31,332 nt of DNA, taken from contig JBHELF010000150.1 in assembly GCA_046263155.1 (NCBI GenBank), forward strand, positions 1 through 31,332. Direction: 5' to 3'. A program made the translations under genes and the position numbers. The stretch is from DATADF01 sp046263155 (GTDB lineage Bacteria > Actinomycetota > CADDZG01 > WHSQ01). Positions 8,363 through 16,052 of the stretch are shown here, piece by piece (position 1 is the stretch's first letter; every line of letters begins with the position of its first letter). The notes under the pieces are model-generated. The model saw only the letters and a program-made list of their open reading frames with translations. It was not told the origin of the DNA and made no database searches.

Positions 8363-10066
8363 TCAGCCGCCCGCCGCCTCCCCGGCGTCCGGCATCGGAT
8401 TTCCGGCGCGAGTATGGGCGGCCGGCGCAGACGTCTCCGCGACCGGAAAACCCCGTTCGCCCTCTAGCTCTCGCCTGTAGGCCGCGACCTGACGCGTGCT
8501 CTCAGCGCGCGACCATCCCAACTCGGATCTCAACGTCCGGACGACCTTGCTGGTGCGGCCGAGACCCGCAGCGCGGTCGGTCAAAGCCAGACGGCAGCGA
8601 CGGGCGAGGAGATCGGCGAGAGTAACGACCATCTCCGACCGGGCGCAGTAGATCGCCTCGGCGGCAAGCTCTGGATGTCCCTCAACCAGCGGGCTCCTGA
8701 TGTCGTTTCGCTCAGCGGCGTCCAGGACCTCCAGCGCCCTCTCTCCGTAGCTTCGGACCAAGTGCCGGATCGATGCCTCGGGCACATTCAGGCGGCGCCC
8801 GCGCCGCTCGACCGCCAGTCGCAGCGACGCTACGTCGCTGATGCCCAGTCGAATCCAGCGCGTGCGTGAACGTCCACCGGCCCCGAGGTCCGCGGCCACC
8901 CGGTCGACGAGATCCTTGGCCATCCGTCGGTAGATCGTGAGTTTGCCGCCGGTGATGCCCAGGATCCCGGGGCCGATCTCGTAGATGGCGTGTTTGCGCG
9001 ACAGGTCGGCGGTCGCACCTGCCTTACCGGCAACCAGGGGCCGCAGCCCCGCGTAAGCACCGGATATGTCGCTCGAAGTCAAGCTCAGATCGAACACCGA
9101 ATTCAACGCGTCGAGGCAATAGTTCCGATCCTCCTCATCCACCGTCGGTCGATCCAAGCTGCCGCTGTAGGGCGTGTCCGTTGTTCCGACGATCACCGCG
9201 TCACGCCAGGGGATCACGAAGAGCATCCGCTCGCGCTGTGCGTCCGGAATGAAGGCCGCGGCGTCGGCCATTGGAAGCGCCTCGCGCCGGAACACGAGAT
9301 GGATTCCCTTGGAAGGCCTGAGCCGTGGGGTAGCTCCTTCCTTCGCCATGGCTTCGAGTCGGTCCGTCCAAACTCCCGTGGCGGCAACGATGCGGCGTGC
9401 ATGGATTTCGAAAACCCTTCCCGTCGTGGCGTCCTCCACCGTAGCCACACAGGTCTTTTCTGATCCGGAGAGATCCCGAGCCACGACGTAGTTCGCTACG
9501 ACGGCGCCGTAACGCCGCGCCTGCACCAGGAGCTCGAGCACGAGTCGCGTGTCGTCGGTCTTGCAGTCGTAGAAGAGGAATCCGCCGCGCACCTTGCCTT
9601 CGGGGAGGACCGGGACCAAGGTCATTGCTTCCGGACCACTCAGGTACTTGTGGATCCGTAGATTGCGGAAGCTCGCCAGCGCGTCGTAGGCCCAGAGTCC
9701 AACTCCGAACTGAGCACGGCGAAGGCGATTGGTGACCGGAAGAACAAAGGGCGTCGCCTCGACGAGGTGAGGAGCGAGGCGCCGCAGGAGGTCGCGTTCC
9801 GTGGCGGCCTCCCGCATCAGGCCGAACTCACGTTGCTCGAGATAGCGAAGACCGCCGTGGACGAGCTTCGAGGATTTGCTCGACGTGCCCGATGCGAAGT
9901 CGGCGCGTTCGACCAATCCCACCTTGATCCCACGTGCCGCTGCATCGAGAGCGATGCCGGCCCCGGTTACGCCGCCTCCCACGACAAGAAGGTCGAGAGG
10001 GGAATGGGGGGTTCCTTCCAGAACCTCCAGCGCGGATGCCCGCGAGCCGAGGCCGGGGCTCTTCAT
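8363..10066 (-). CDS. glpD: Aerobic-type glycerol-3-phosphate dehydrogenase
   Basis: This is a 567-residue FAD-dependent membrane-associated dehydrogenase that oxidises glycerol-3-phosphate to DHAP and passes electrons to quinones. The Rossmann FAD motif VVGGGVTGAG is at about residues 28-37, with ARGIKVGLVER closing the fold. The family signature SSKSSKLVHGGLRYLE follows, then the DAO core including GTTDTPY and GPGILGITGGKLTIYR, and a C-terminal helical domain. The start is the ATG at 10066, where it overlaps the stop of the small upstream gene (ATGA); longer starts run into that gene. It converges with the lipid kinase, 20 nt away. The last ~25 residues are Ala/Gly-rich and probably disordered. 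Confidence 0.93.
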   Translation of the reverse strand: MKSPGLGSRASALEVLEGTPHSPLDLLVVGGGVTGAGIALDAAARGIKVGLVERADFASGTSSKSSKLVHGGLRYLEQREFGLMREAATERDLLRRLAPHLVEATPFVLPVTNRLRRAQFGVGLWAYDALASFRNLRIHKYLSGPEAMTLVPVLPEGKVRGGFLFYDCKTDDTRLVLELLVQARRYGAVVANYVVARDLSGSEKTCVATVEDATTGRVFEIHARRIVAATGVWTDRLEAMAKEGATPRLRPSKGIHLVFRREALPMADAAAFIPDAQRERMLFVIPWRDAVIVGTTDTPYSGSLDRPTVDEEDRNYCLDALNSVFDLSLTSSDISGAYAGLRPLVAGKAGATADLSRKHAIYEIGPGILGITGGKLTIYRRMAKDLVDRVAADLGAGGRSRTRWIRLGISDVASLRLAVERRGRRLNVPEASIRHLVRSYGERALEVLDAAERNDIRSPLVEGHPELAAEAIYCARSEMVVTLADLLARRCRLALTDRAAGLGRTSKVVRTLRSELGWSRAESTRQVAAYRRELEGERGFPVAETSAPAAHTRAGNPMPDAGEAAGG

Positions 10067-10362
10067 GAGAGCAAGCCGGCGGCCCAGCGAATCACCGTGA
10101 CGGCCCCGACGACCACGAAGATGACCGCGACCAATACGAGTGGACCCAGCCACCAATCCATCGCACGCGCGAGCGGATCCGACTCGGTCTCTTCCGCGCG
10201 CCGCACAACCAGTTGCGGCCCTCCCAATTGCGCGAAGTGCAGATGATCCTTCTCGCCCTCGACCACGTCGGCCAAACCCTGTAGGAGGTCGATCAATTCA
10301 CCGTCGTCGATCGTGACGGTGGCCTCGGCCAACGGCTCGCCGCGCCGATCCTCGATCTTCAT
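10063..10362 (-). CDS. Small tail-anchored membrane protein upstream of glpD, function unknown
   Basis: This 99-residue protein begins at ATG 10362 and ends with a TGA that overlaps the glpD start by 4 nt. It has a soluble N-terminal part with an acidic helix (DGELIDLLQGLADVVEGE, residues 20-37), a charged linker, and one hydrophobic helix at about residues 71-91 (WLGPLVLVAVIFVVVGAVTV) very near the C-terminus. I do not recognise a family. Coupling to glpD suggests it may help attach or regulate the dehydrogenase at the membrane; that is inference from position only. Its 5' end lies 23 nt from the divergent acyl-CoA dehydrogenase start, so promoters on both sides must reach into coding sequence. 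Confidence 0.65.
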   Translation of the reverse strand: MKIEDRRGEPLAEATVTIDDGELIDLLQGLADVVEGEKDHLHFAQLGGPQLVVRRAEETESDPLARAMDWWLGPLVLVAVIFVVVGAVTVIRWAAGLLS

Positions 10363-10385
10363 TGCCAGCGGATATCCTCCCGCGT

Positions 10386-11531
10386 ATGCCTTCTGACCTG
10401 CGGCTTCTCGACGATGAGCAACGCTCTGTAATCGAGATGGTACGGGAGTTTGCGGCGGAACAAGCTGCGCCAAAAGCTCCGGCGTTCGAGGAACGATCCG
10501 AAGATCCCGTCGAGCTCTATCGACAGCTCGCCGATCTCGGGCTCACGGGGATCCCTTTTCCCGAGGAGTACGGCGGCGGCGGACAGCCGTACCTGACGTA
10601 TCTGCTCGTGGTCGAGGAGATCGCGCGCGCCTACCTGGCGCTTGCCATCGGCTTGTCGGTCCACACTCTGTGCGCGTTTGCGATCAACACATTCGGCACC
10701 GACGTGCAGAAGAAAGACATCCTTGGGAAGCTCGCGAGCGGAGAGTGGTTCGGCGCGTATTCCCTGTCGGAATCCGGGTCCGGCTCCGATGCGGGCGCTC
10801 TCTCGGCCCGTGCGGAGCGAACCGAGGGCGGCTACCGCTTGAACGGCAGCAAGATTTTCTGCACTCGCGGCGCCGAAGCGGACGTCGTCTTGATGATGGC
10901 GCGCACCGGGGGCGAGGGGCCCCGCGGGATCAGCACCTTCTTGCTGGAGAAGGGCACGCCGGGATTCTCCGGTGCCAAGAAGGAAGACAAGATGGGCTGG
11001 CGTTCCTCACCGACCTGGGGTCTGGTGCTGGACGACGTCGAGGTCCCGGAGGATCGGAGGCTGGGCGAAGAAGGACAGGGGTTCAAGATCGCTCTGGCCT
11101 CTCTGGACTCGGGCCGTCTGGGGATTGCCGCATGCTCGATCGGCCTCGCGCAGGCGGCCTTCGACGAGGCCCTGAAGTTCACCTCAGAGCGCGAACAGTT
11201 CGGTCGGCCGGTGGCCAGCAACGAAGGCGTGCAGTTCATGCTTGCCGACATGGCGACTCAGGTCGAGGCCGGACGTGCTCTCTACCGACACGCGGCCCGC
11301 TTACGAGACGCCGGTCACGACTACTCCGTGCAGGCCGCCCAGGCAAAGCTGTTTTGCTCCGACACCGCGATGAGGGTCACGACCGATGCCGTGCAACTCC
11401 ACGGGGGCTACGGTTACGTCTCTGAATACCCCGTCGAGCGCTATATGCGGGAGGCGAAAGCCCTTCAGATCGTGGAGGGCACCAACCAGATCCAGCGGTA
11501 CGTGATCGGCCGCCGCCTAACGAAGCTCTGA
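10386..11531 (+). CDS. Acyl-CoA dehydrogenase
   Basis: This 381-residue flavoenzyme introduces a 2,3-double bond into acyl-CoA and normally hands electrons to ETF. It shows the N-terminal helical domain, the middle beta domain with SLSESGSGSDAGA and KIFCTRG (FAD/substrate contacts), and the C-terminal helical domain with REQFGRPV, QLHGGYGY and the catalytic glutamate E364 in IVEGTNQIQR. Its length and the Glu near position 364 fit the short-chain (butyryl-CoA) group. ATG 10386 gives the normal N-terminus; a TTG at 10362 would only add eight residues. It lies upstream of the lysine operon, separated by the convergent lrp gene, and could act on the crotonyl/butyryl-CoA node of that pathway. No etf genes are in the window. 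Confidence 0.92.
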   Translation: MPSDLRLLDDEQRSVIEMVREFAAEQAAPKAPAFEERSEDPVELYRQLADLGLTGIPFPEEYGGGGQPYLTYLLVVEEIARAYLALAIGLSVHTLCAFAINTFGTDVQKKDILGKLASGEWFGAYSLSESGSGSDAGALSARAERTEGGYRLNGSKIFCTRGAEADVVLMMARTGGEGPRGISTFLLEKGTPGFSGAKKEDKMGWRSSPTWGLVLDDVEVPEDRRLGEEGQGFKIALASLDSGRLGIAACSIGLAQAAFDEALKFTSEREQFGRPVASNEGVQFMLADMATQVEAGRALYRHAARLRDAGHDYSVQAAQAKLFCSDTAMRVTTDAVQLHGGYGYVSEYPVERYMREAKALQIVEGTNQIQRYVIGRRLTKL

Positions 11532-11582
11532 CCATAGAGACTTTCGGGTGGGCGGGTGGCCGGCCGAGCCGGATGGCAACCT

Positions 11583-12026
11583 CTAGGCGGTCAGTAGGGG
11601 GCGGCGTTCGAACGGGGTCGACAGGACGATCGTGGACCTGGTGACGACCTCGAGTTTGGCCCGGAGTCCGTCGAGCAGTTCCTCGAGGTCCTTCGTCGTG
11701 GGGGCGCGCACGACCAAGACGTAGGAGTTGTCGCCGGCCACGGAGTAGCACGATTCCACCAGCGGGAACTCCGCGATCCGTCCCGGGATATCCGGTGGCG
11801 ACGCGGGTCGGAGGGCAAGGCTTACGAATGCCGTGATCGGGAGGCCCGCGGACTCCAGGTCTAGGTCCGCCCGATAACCCCGGATCGCTCCGGCCCGTTC
11901 GAGCTTCCGCACGCGCTCGTGAACGGACGACGCCGCCAGACCAACGGAGGTGGCTATCTCTGCATAGGTCATGCGGGCGTCCCGCTCCAGAAGGGCCAGG
12001 ATCTTCCGATCGACAGCATCGAGCAT
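11583..12026 (-). CDS. Lrp/AsnC family transcriptional regulator
   Basis: This 147-residue protein has an N-terminal winged helix (DRKILALLERDARMTYAEIA with recognition region SSVHERVRKLERAGAIRG, residues 6-50) and a C-terminal RAM ligand-binding domain (about 65-140). The family senses amino acids, often lysine, leucine or asparagine. The ATG at 12026 is preceded by a clear AGGAG eight nucleotides upstream. The gene is divergent from kamA with only 93 nt between the starts, so control of the lysine operon, possibly with lysine as effector, is the simplest reading. It also converges with the acyl-CoA dehydrogenase across about 50 nt. The effector identity is inference. Confidence 0.92.
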   Translation of the reverse strand: MLDAVDRKILALLERDARMTYAEIATSVGLAASSVHERVRKLERAGAIRGYRADLDLESAGLPITAFVSLALRPASPPDIPGRIAEFPLVESCYSVAGDNSYVLVVRAPTTKDLEELLDGLRAKLEVVTRSTIVLSTPFERRPLLTA

Positions 12027-12119
12027 TAGCGAATCTCCTTCGGACCCGACCTGCTATAGGCAAAGAATCTTCGGTAAACTGGCCCGATCAGGGTACAAGC
12101 ATCGTTACAGGGAGGGCAA
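12027..12119. promoter_or_regulatory. Divergent control region between lrp-like gene and kamA
   Basis: This 93-nt gap separates two divergent starts and must hold both promoters and any operator. A GGGAGG ribosome-binding site for kamA lies at about 12110-12115, and AGGAG for the regulator at about 12034-12038. A TAAACT hexamer (about 12075-12080) fits a TANNNT minus-10 on the plus strand, but I see no convincing minus-35. Small interrupted repeats (GAA-TC-TTC near 12066 and CCC-GATCA-GGG near 12084) are candidate operator halves. The operator assignment is weak. Confidence 0.35.
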
Positions 12120-13517
12120 GTGTCCGGCGACGAGACGACGGCTCTAAAGGGCTCCGCCCGTCCTTTCGCGCGCGCCCACCCCTCGCCGCAGCCGTATACC
12201 TATCCGCCCGGACGCCTCTTTGTGGAGCCGGACTGGCGCAGGTTCCCCGCCTACCGAGACGTCGACGCCGCGCAGTGGCGCAGCGCGCGTTGGCAGCGGC
12301 AGCACTCGATCAAGTCGCTCGCCGAGCTAAAGAAGACCCTCGGCGATCTGCTGCCCGACGACCTGGCCGACTCGGTAGCGCGCGACCAGCAGGAACGAGC
12401 CACGATGTCGATGCTCGTGCCCCCGCAGATGGTCAACACGATGGACGAACACGACCTGTGGACCGATCCGATCAGGCGCTACATGATCCCGGCGTTTGCA
12501 GACCGTGATCCCGAGTTGCCCAGTCACCCAATGGCACAGCGCGACAGTCTGCATGAGGCCGACATGTGGGCCGTCGAGGGGCTGACTCATCGCTATCCCA
12601 CGAAAGTCCTGGCCGAGCTCCTATCCACCTGCCCTCAATACTGCGGGCATTGCACGCGGATGGACCTCGTGGGAAACAACGTTCCGCAATTTCTGAAGTA
12701 CCGCTTCCAACTCAAGCAGAAAGACCGCTACCAAGCGATCCTTGATTACCTGAGGACGACTCCAACCGTTCGGGATGTCGTCGTGTCGGGTGGAGACATA
12801 GCGAACCTGCCGATCGCCCATCTCGAGGACTTCGTGTCGTCTCTGATGGACATCGAAAACATCCGCGACATTCGTCTGGCGACGAAAGGTCTGATGGGCC
12901 TTCCACAACATTTTCTCCAAGGCGAGGTTCTGGAGGGATTCGGACGGCTCGCGCAGAAGGGACGCGAGCGGGGCGTTGACCTGGCCGTCCACATCCATGT
13001 GAACCACGCCAACTCACTAACTCCGATGGTCGCGGAGGCCGTATCGAAACTCTTCGACGTCGGGATCAGGCATGTCCGGAACCAGGGTGTGCTCCTCAGG
13101 GGAGTCAACGACTCTCAGGGCGCGCTCCTGGATCTCTGCTTCACGCTTCTGGACGAGCTCAAAGTCACGCCGTACTACTTCTATATGTGCGACATGATTC
13201 CCAACTCGGAGCACTGGCGAATCTCCGTCGGGCAAGCGCAGGAACTGCAGCATTCGATCATGGGCTATCTGCCCGGGTTCGGAACCCCTCGTATCGTGTG
13301 CGACGTGCCCTTCGTCGGTAAGCGGTGGGTGCATCAGGTTGATTCCTACGATCGCGTGCGCGGCATCTCCTACTGGACCAAGAACTATCGGACCGGCATC
13401 GAATTCGACGATTCCTCCGCGCTGGCACGCCGCTATGAGTATTACGACCCGATCCACTCCCTTCCGGCGGAGGGCCGCGCCTACTGGGCGACCGCACACC
13501 ACTCCGTCAGCGCCTGA
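12120..13517 (+). CDS. kamA: Lysine 2,3-aminomutase (radical SAM, KamA family)
   Basis: This 465-residue enzyme converts L-lysine to L-beta-lysine using a [4Fe-4S] cluster, SAM and PLP. The cluster motif is C171-x3-C175-x2-C178, followed by R180, matching the carboxylate-binding arginine of the clostridial enzyme. D358 (YMCD) and D395 (VCDVP) match the two aspartates that hold the substrate epsilon-amino group, which supports lysine as substrate. K401 is the best candidate for the PLP lysine, but the usual Gly-rich GGGGK is replaced by PFVGK. GTG 12120 follows GGGAGG with good spacing. It heads the operon, four nucleotides before kdd. The N-terminus has about 45 residues of Pro-rich extension. 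Confidence 0.92.
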   Translation: MSGDETTALKGSARPFARAHPSPQPYTYPPGRLFVEPDWRRFPAYRDVDAAQWRSARWQRQHSIKSLAELKKTLGDLLPDDLADSVARDQQERATMSMLVPPQMVNTMDEHDLWTDPIRRYMIPAFADRDPELPSHPMAQRDSLHEADMWAVEGLTHRYPTKVLAELLSTCPQYCGHCTRMDLVGNNVPQFLKYRFQLKQKDRYQAILDYLRTTPTVRDVVVSGGDIANLPIAHLEDFVSSLMDIENIRDIRLATKGLMGLPQHFLQGEVLEGFGRLAQKGRERGVDLAVHIHVNHANSLTPMVAEAVSKLFDVGIRHVRNQGVLLRGVNDSQGALLDLCFTLLDELKVTPYYFYMCDMIPNSEHWRISVGQAQELQHSIMGYLPGFGTPRIVCDVPFVGKRWVHQVDSYDRVRGISYWTKNYRTGIEFDDSSALARRYEYYDPIHSLPAEGRAYWATAHHSVSA

Positions 13518-13521
13518 GGCC

Positions 13522-14526
13522 ATGGAACGCTTCGGCATTCATCGCAGTCTCGAACCGCAGGGGAGCTTGCCGCAACAGGCGCGCGTTCTCGACGCCACCT
13601 CGCCACTTCGGGCCGATGAGATCGCCGTAGAGGTCGATTATCTGAATCTCGATTCGGCGTCCTGGACTCAGCTGAGGGAAGAGTGCAACGACGATTCTGA
13701 TGCGATGAGAGATCGCATTCTCGAGATCGTTAAGTCGGCCGGAAAGATGCACAATCCGGTGACCGGCTCGGGAGGCATGCTGATGGGGAACGTCGCGGAG
13801 CTCGGCGCCCACCGGTCCGAGCCGGCGGTCGGGACGCGAATCGCGACCCTCGTCTCGCTGACGGCGACGCCTCTCGTCCTGGACGAGGTACTGGAGCTGG
13901 AGGCGGACCGACCGCAGGTCCGCGTCAAGGGTCGCGCCATTCTCTTCTCGTCCTCGACCTATGCAAACGTGCCCGTGGACCTGGATGAGTCCACCCTTCT
14001 TGCGACCCTCGATGTGTGCGGCGCGCCCGCGTGGGTTGCCCGGTTCGCGCGGCCCGGGATGCGAGTCCTCGTCATCGGAGGAGGCGGCAAGTCCGGCATG
14101 TTGGCCTGCGCTCAAGCCGTGCGTCAGGTCGGGCCGGAGGGTCGAGTCCTGGCACTGTGCTGGCCGGCCGCGACCATGGCTGCCGCCGAGGAAACCGGAG
14201 GGCTGGCTATGACGGTCGACTGCACCGACGCCGTCGCGGTATTGGAGGCCGCCGCGAGTGCGTTCGACGGAGGGCTTGCGGATCTCGTCTTCGTCTGCGC
14301 CAATGTGGGCGGTTGCGAGGGAGGCGCGATCCTGGCCTGTGAAGACGACGGCCGGGTCGTTTTCTTTTCCATGGCAACGTCGTTTTCGGCTGCCGCCCTG
14401 ACGGCCGAAGCGCTCGGCAAATCGTGCGAGATGACCATTGGGAACGGCTTCGTCCCCGGCCACGCGCAATTGGCTCTGGACCTGGTCCGCTCCATGCCGC
14501 AGCTGCGTCGGAGGATGGCCGAGTGA
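13522..14526 (+). CDS. kdd: L-erythro-3,5-diaminohexanoate dehydrogenase
   Basis: This 334-residue NAD(P)-dependent dehydrogenase oxidatively deaminates 3,5-diaminohexanoate to 5-amino-3-oxohexanoate, the third dedicated step of lysine fermentation. Family landmarks are plain: GIHRSLEPQGSLPQ at the N-terminus, NLDSASWTQ (residues 42-50), KMHNPVTGSGGML (75-87), LDVCGAPAW (163-171), the nucleotide-binding VIGGGGKSGM (184-193) and FFSMATSFSAAAL with IGNGFVPGHA near the C-terminus. These match the Fusobacterium enzyme closely as I recall it. ATG 13522 starts 4 nt after the kamA stop, whose region supplies the TGAGG ribosome-binding site, and the TGA overlaps the next GTG start. The frame is open further upstream, but that part lies inside kamA. 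Confidence 0.95.
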   Translation: MERFGIHRSLEPQGSLPQQARVLDATSPLRADEIAVEVDYLNLDSASWTQLREECNDDSDAMRDRILEIVKSAGKMHNPVTGSGGMLMGNVAELGAHRSEPAVGTRIATLVSLTATPLVLDEVLELEADRPQVRVKGRAILFSSSTYANVPVDLDESTLLATLDVCGAPAWVARFARPGMRVLVIGGGGKSGMLACAQAVRQVGPEGRVLALCWPAATMAAAEETGGLAMTVDCTDAVAVLEAAASAFDGGLADLVFVCANVGGCEGGAILACEDDGRVVFFSMATSFSAAALTAEALGKSCEMTIGNGFVPGHAQLALDLVRSMPQLRRRMAE

Positions 14527-16052
14527 GGACCACGGCCTTTTCCGGCGGAGTCGTCCGGGTGGATTCCGAGCGACTCGCAGATTGGGCGCTGGTAGAGGAT
14601 GGCGTAGTCGTTGCCCACGGGTCCGAGGACGCGCCCGCAGCCGACCGAGTAGTAGACCTAAACGGCGGGACACTGATCCCGGCTTTCTGCGATGCCCACG
14701 TCCATCTTCCCGCCACAGGCCTCTACGCCTCGGGTCTCGACTTCCGCGGCACCAGGGAAGCCGACGCAATCTTGGAGGCATTCGCACGACGGGCTCGAGA
14801 CGCGACCGGGGTTCTCTTCGGCGGAAACTTCGAGGACCCGCTGGACCGGCCCCTCGATCGCGACGAGCTCGATCGCGCGGTGGGGGAGCGGATGGCGTTG
14901 CTGGCCCGTGCCGACATGCACTCCTGTGTCGTTTCCAGCGCGCTGTTAGAGCGACTCAACCTCGAGGGGAGCGAGGGCGTCGATCGCGATGTCGACGGGC
15001 GACCTTCCGGCTATCTGAGAGAGGCGGCGGCGGCTCACGCATGGCAGTGGTTCGACCGCAATCTGTCCCGCGCCGATCAGCAAGCCGCGGTGCGAGCCGC
15101 CACGCAGCTCGCCTATTCGAAGGGCCTCGCCTCGGTGCACGAGATGTTCGTCGTCGAGTGGCGCGGCTGGGACTCGTTCGAGGTCTTCAGCGAGGCCGTG
15201 AAAGAGCTCGCGCTGCAGGTAGTCATCTACTGCGGAACACCGGACGTCGAGCGCGTGGCGGCTTTGGGGTTGGGACGGATCGGCGGAGACTTCTTCCTCG
15301 ATGGATCCTTCGGTTCGCGTACGGCGTGGCTGTCGGATCCCTATGTCTCTACCGCCCCGTCGGGATCGGCGCCCAACGGAACGAGATATCGCTCGGACCA
15401 GGAGCTGTTTGACTTCTTCTTCGCCGGCCACGAGGCCGGCCTGCAGGTCGGAGTGCACGCCATCGGCGACGCCGCGATCTCCCAAGCGATCGCGACCTGG
15501 GAGCGGGTGGCCGATAAGGTCGGACGCGAGTCCCTGGTGGCCCGGGGACACCGGATCGAGCATTTCGAGTGCGCGAGCGACGACCACATCAACCGCGCCG
15601 CCGCATTGGGCCTGAGGGCCAGCATCCAGCCGGTGTTCGATGCTTTCTGGGGTGGAACCGAAGGTATGTACGCGGAACGTATCGGCACCGAGCGCGCCCT
15701 ACAGATGAATCGCTTCGCGTCCATGCTGAAGGCGGGCCTACATATCGGAGCGGGCTCGGACTCCAACGTCACGCCACTGGATCCCTTCCTGCAGATGAGA
15801 TCCCTTCGGCGCCACCACGTGGACGAGGAACGGCTCTCGGGACGGGATGCTTTTGCCGCCCACACGGTGGGCGCCTTCGCGTTGGCCGGCACCGATGGAG
15901 GCACTCTCGACGTGGGACGTCCCGCGCATGTGGCCTGGCTCGATCGAGATCCGGTGACGGTGGATGCAGACGACTTGACGGAGGTCGATGTTCTCGGAAC
16001 CTGGGTACGCGGCATGCGCGTATGGCCTCCGGATGAAGCGGAGGCGACATGA
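14523..16052 (+). CDS. YtcJ-like amidohydrolase embedded in the lysine operon
   Basis: This 509-residue member of the amidohydrolase superfamily (amidohydrolase_3/YtcJ group) has an N-terminal composite beta domain, metal-binding H59-x-H61 in FCDAHVHL, a later GVHAIGDAAI and GHRIEHFE (metal histidines), and GAGSDSNVTPLDP with the general-base aspartate. It should be a metal-dependent hydrolase acting on an amide, lactam or related C-N bond. GTG 14523 overlaps kdd (GTGA), and its stop overlaps kamD (ATGA), so it is translationally locked into the pathway. No step of the known route needs it. Opening of a lactam formed from a pathway intermediate, or release of lysine from an acylated form, are possibilities I infer, not observe. 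Confidence 0.85.
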   Translation: MRTTAFSGGVVRVDSERLADWALVEDGVVVAHGSEDAPAADRVVDLNGGTLIPAFCDAHVHLPATGLYASGLDFRGTREADAILEAFARRARDATGVLFGGNFEDPLDRPLDRDELDRAVGERMALLARADMHSCVVSSALLERLNLEGSEGVDRDVDGRPSGYLREAAAAHAWQWFDRNLSRADQQAAVRAATQLAYSKGLASVHEMFVVEWRGWDSFEVFSEAVKELALQVVIYCGTPDVERVAALGLGRIGGDFFLDGSFGSRTAWLSDPYVSTAPSGSAPNGTRYRSDQELFDFFFAGHEAGLQVGVHAIGDAAISQAIATWERVADKVGRESLVARGHRIEHFECASDDHINRAAALGLRASIQPVFDAFWGGTEGMYAERIGTERALQMNRFASMLKAGLHIGAGSDSNVTPLDPFLQMRSLRRHHVDEERLSGRDAFAAHTVGAFALAGTDGGTLDVGRPAHVAWLDRDPVTVDADDLTEVDVLGTWVRGMRVWPPDEAEAT

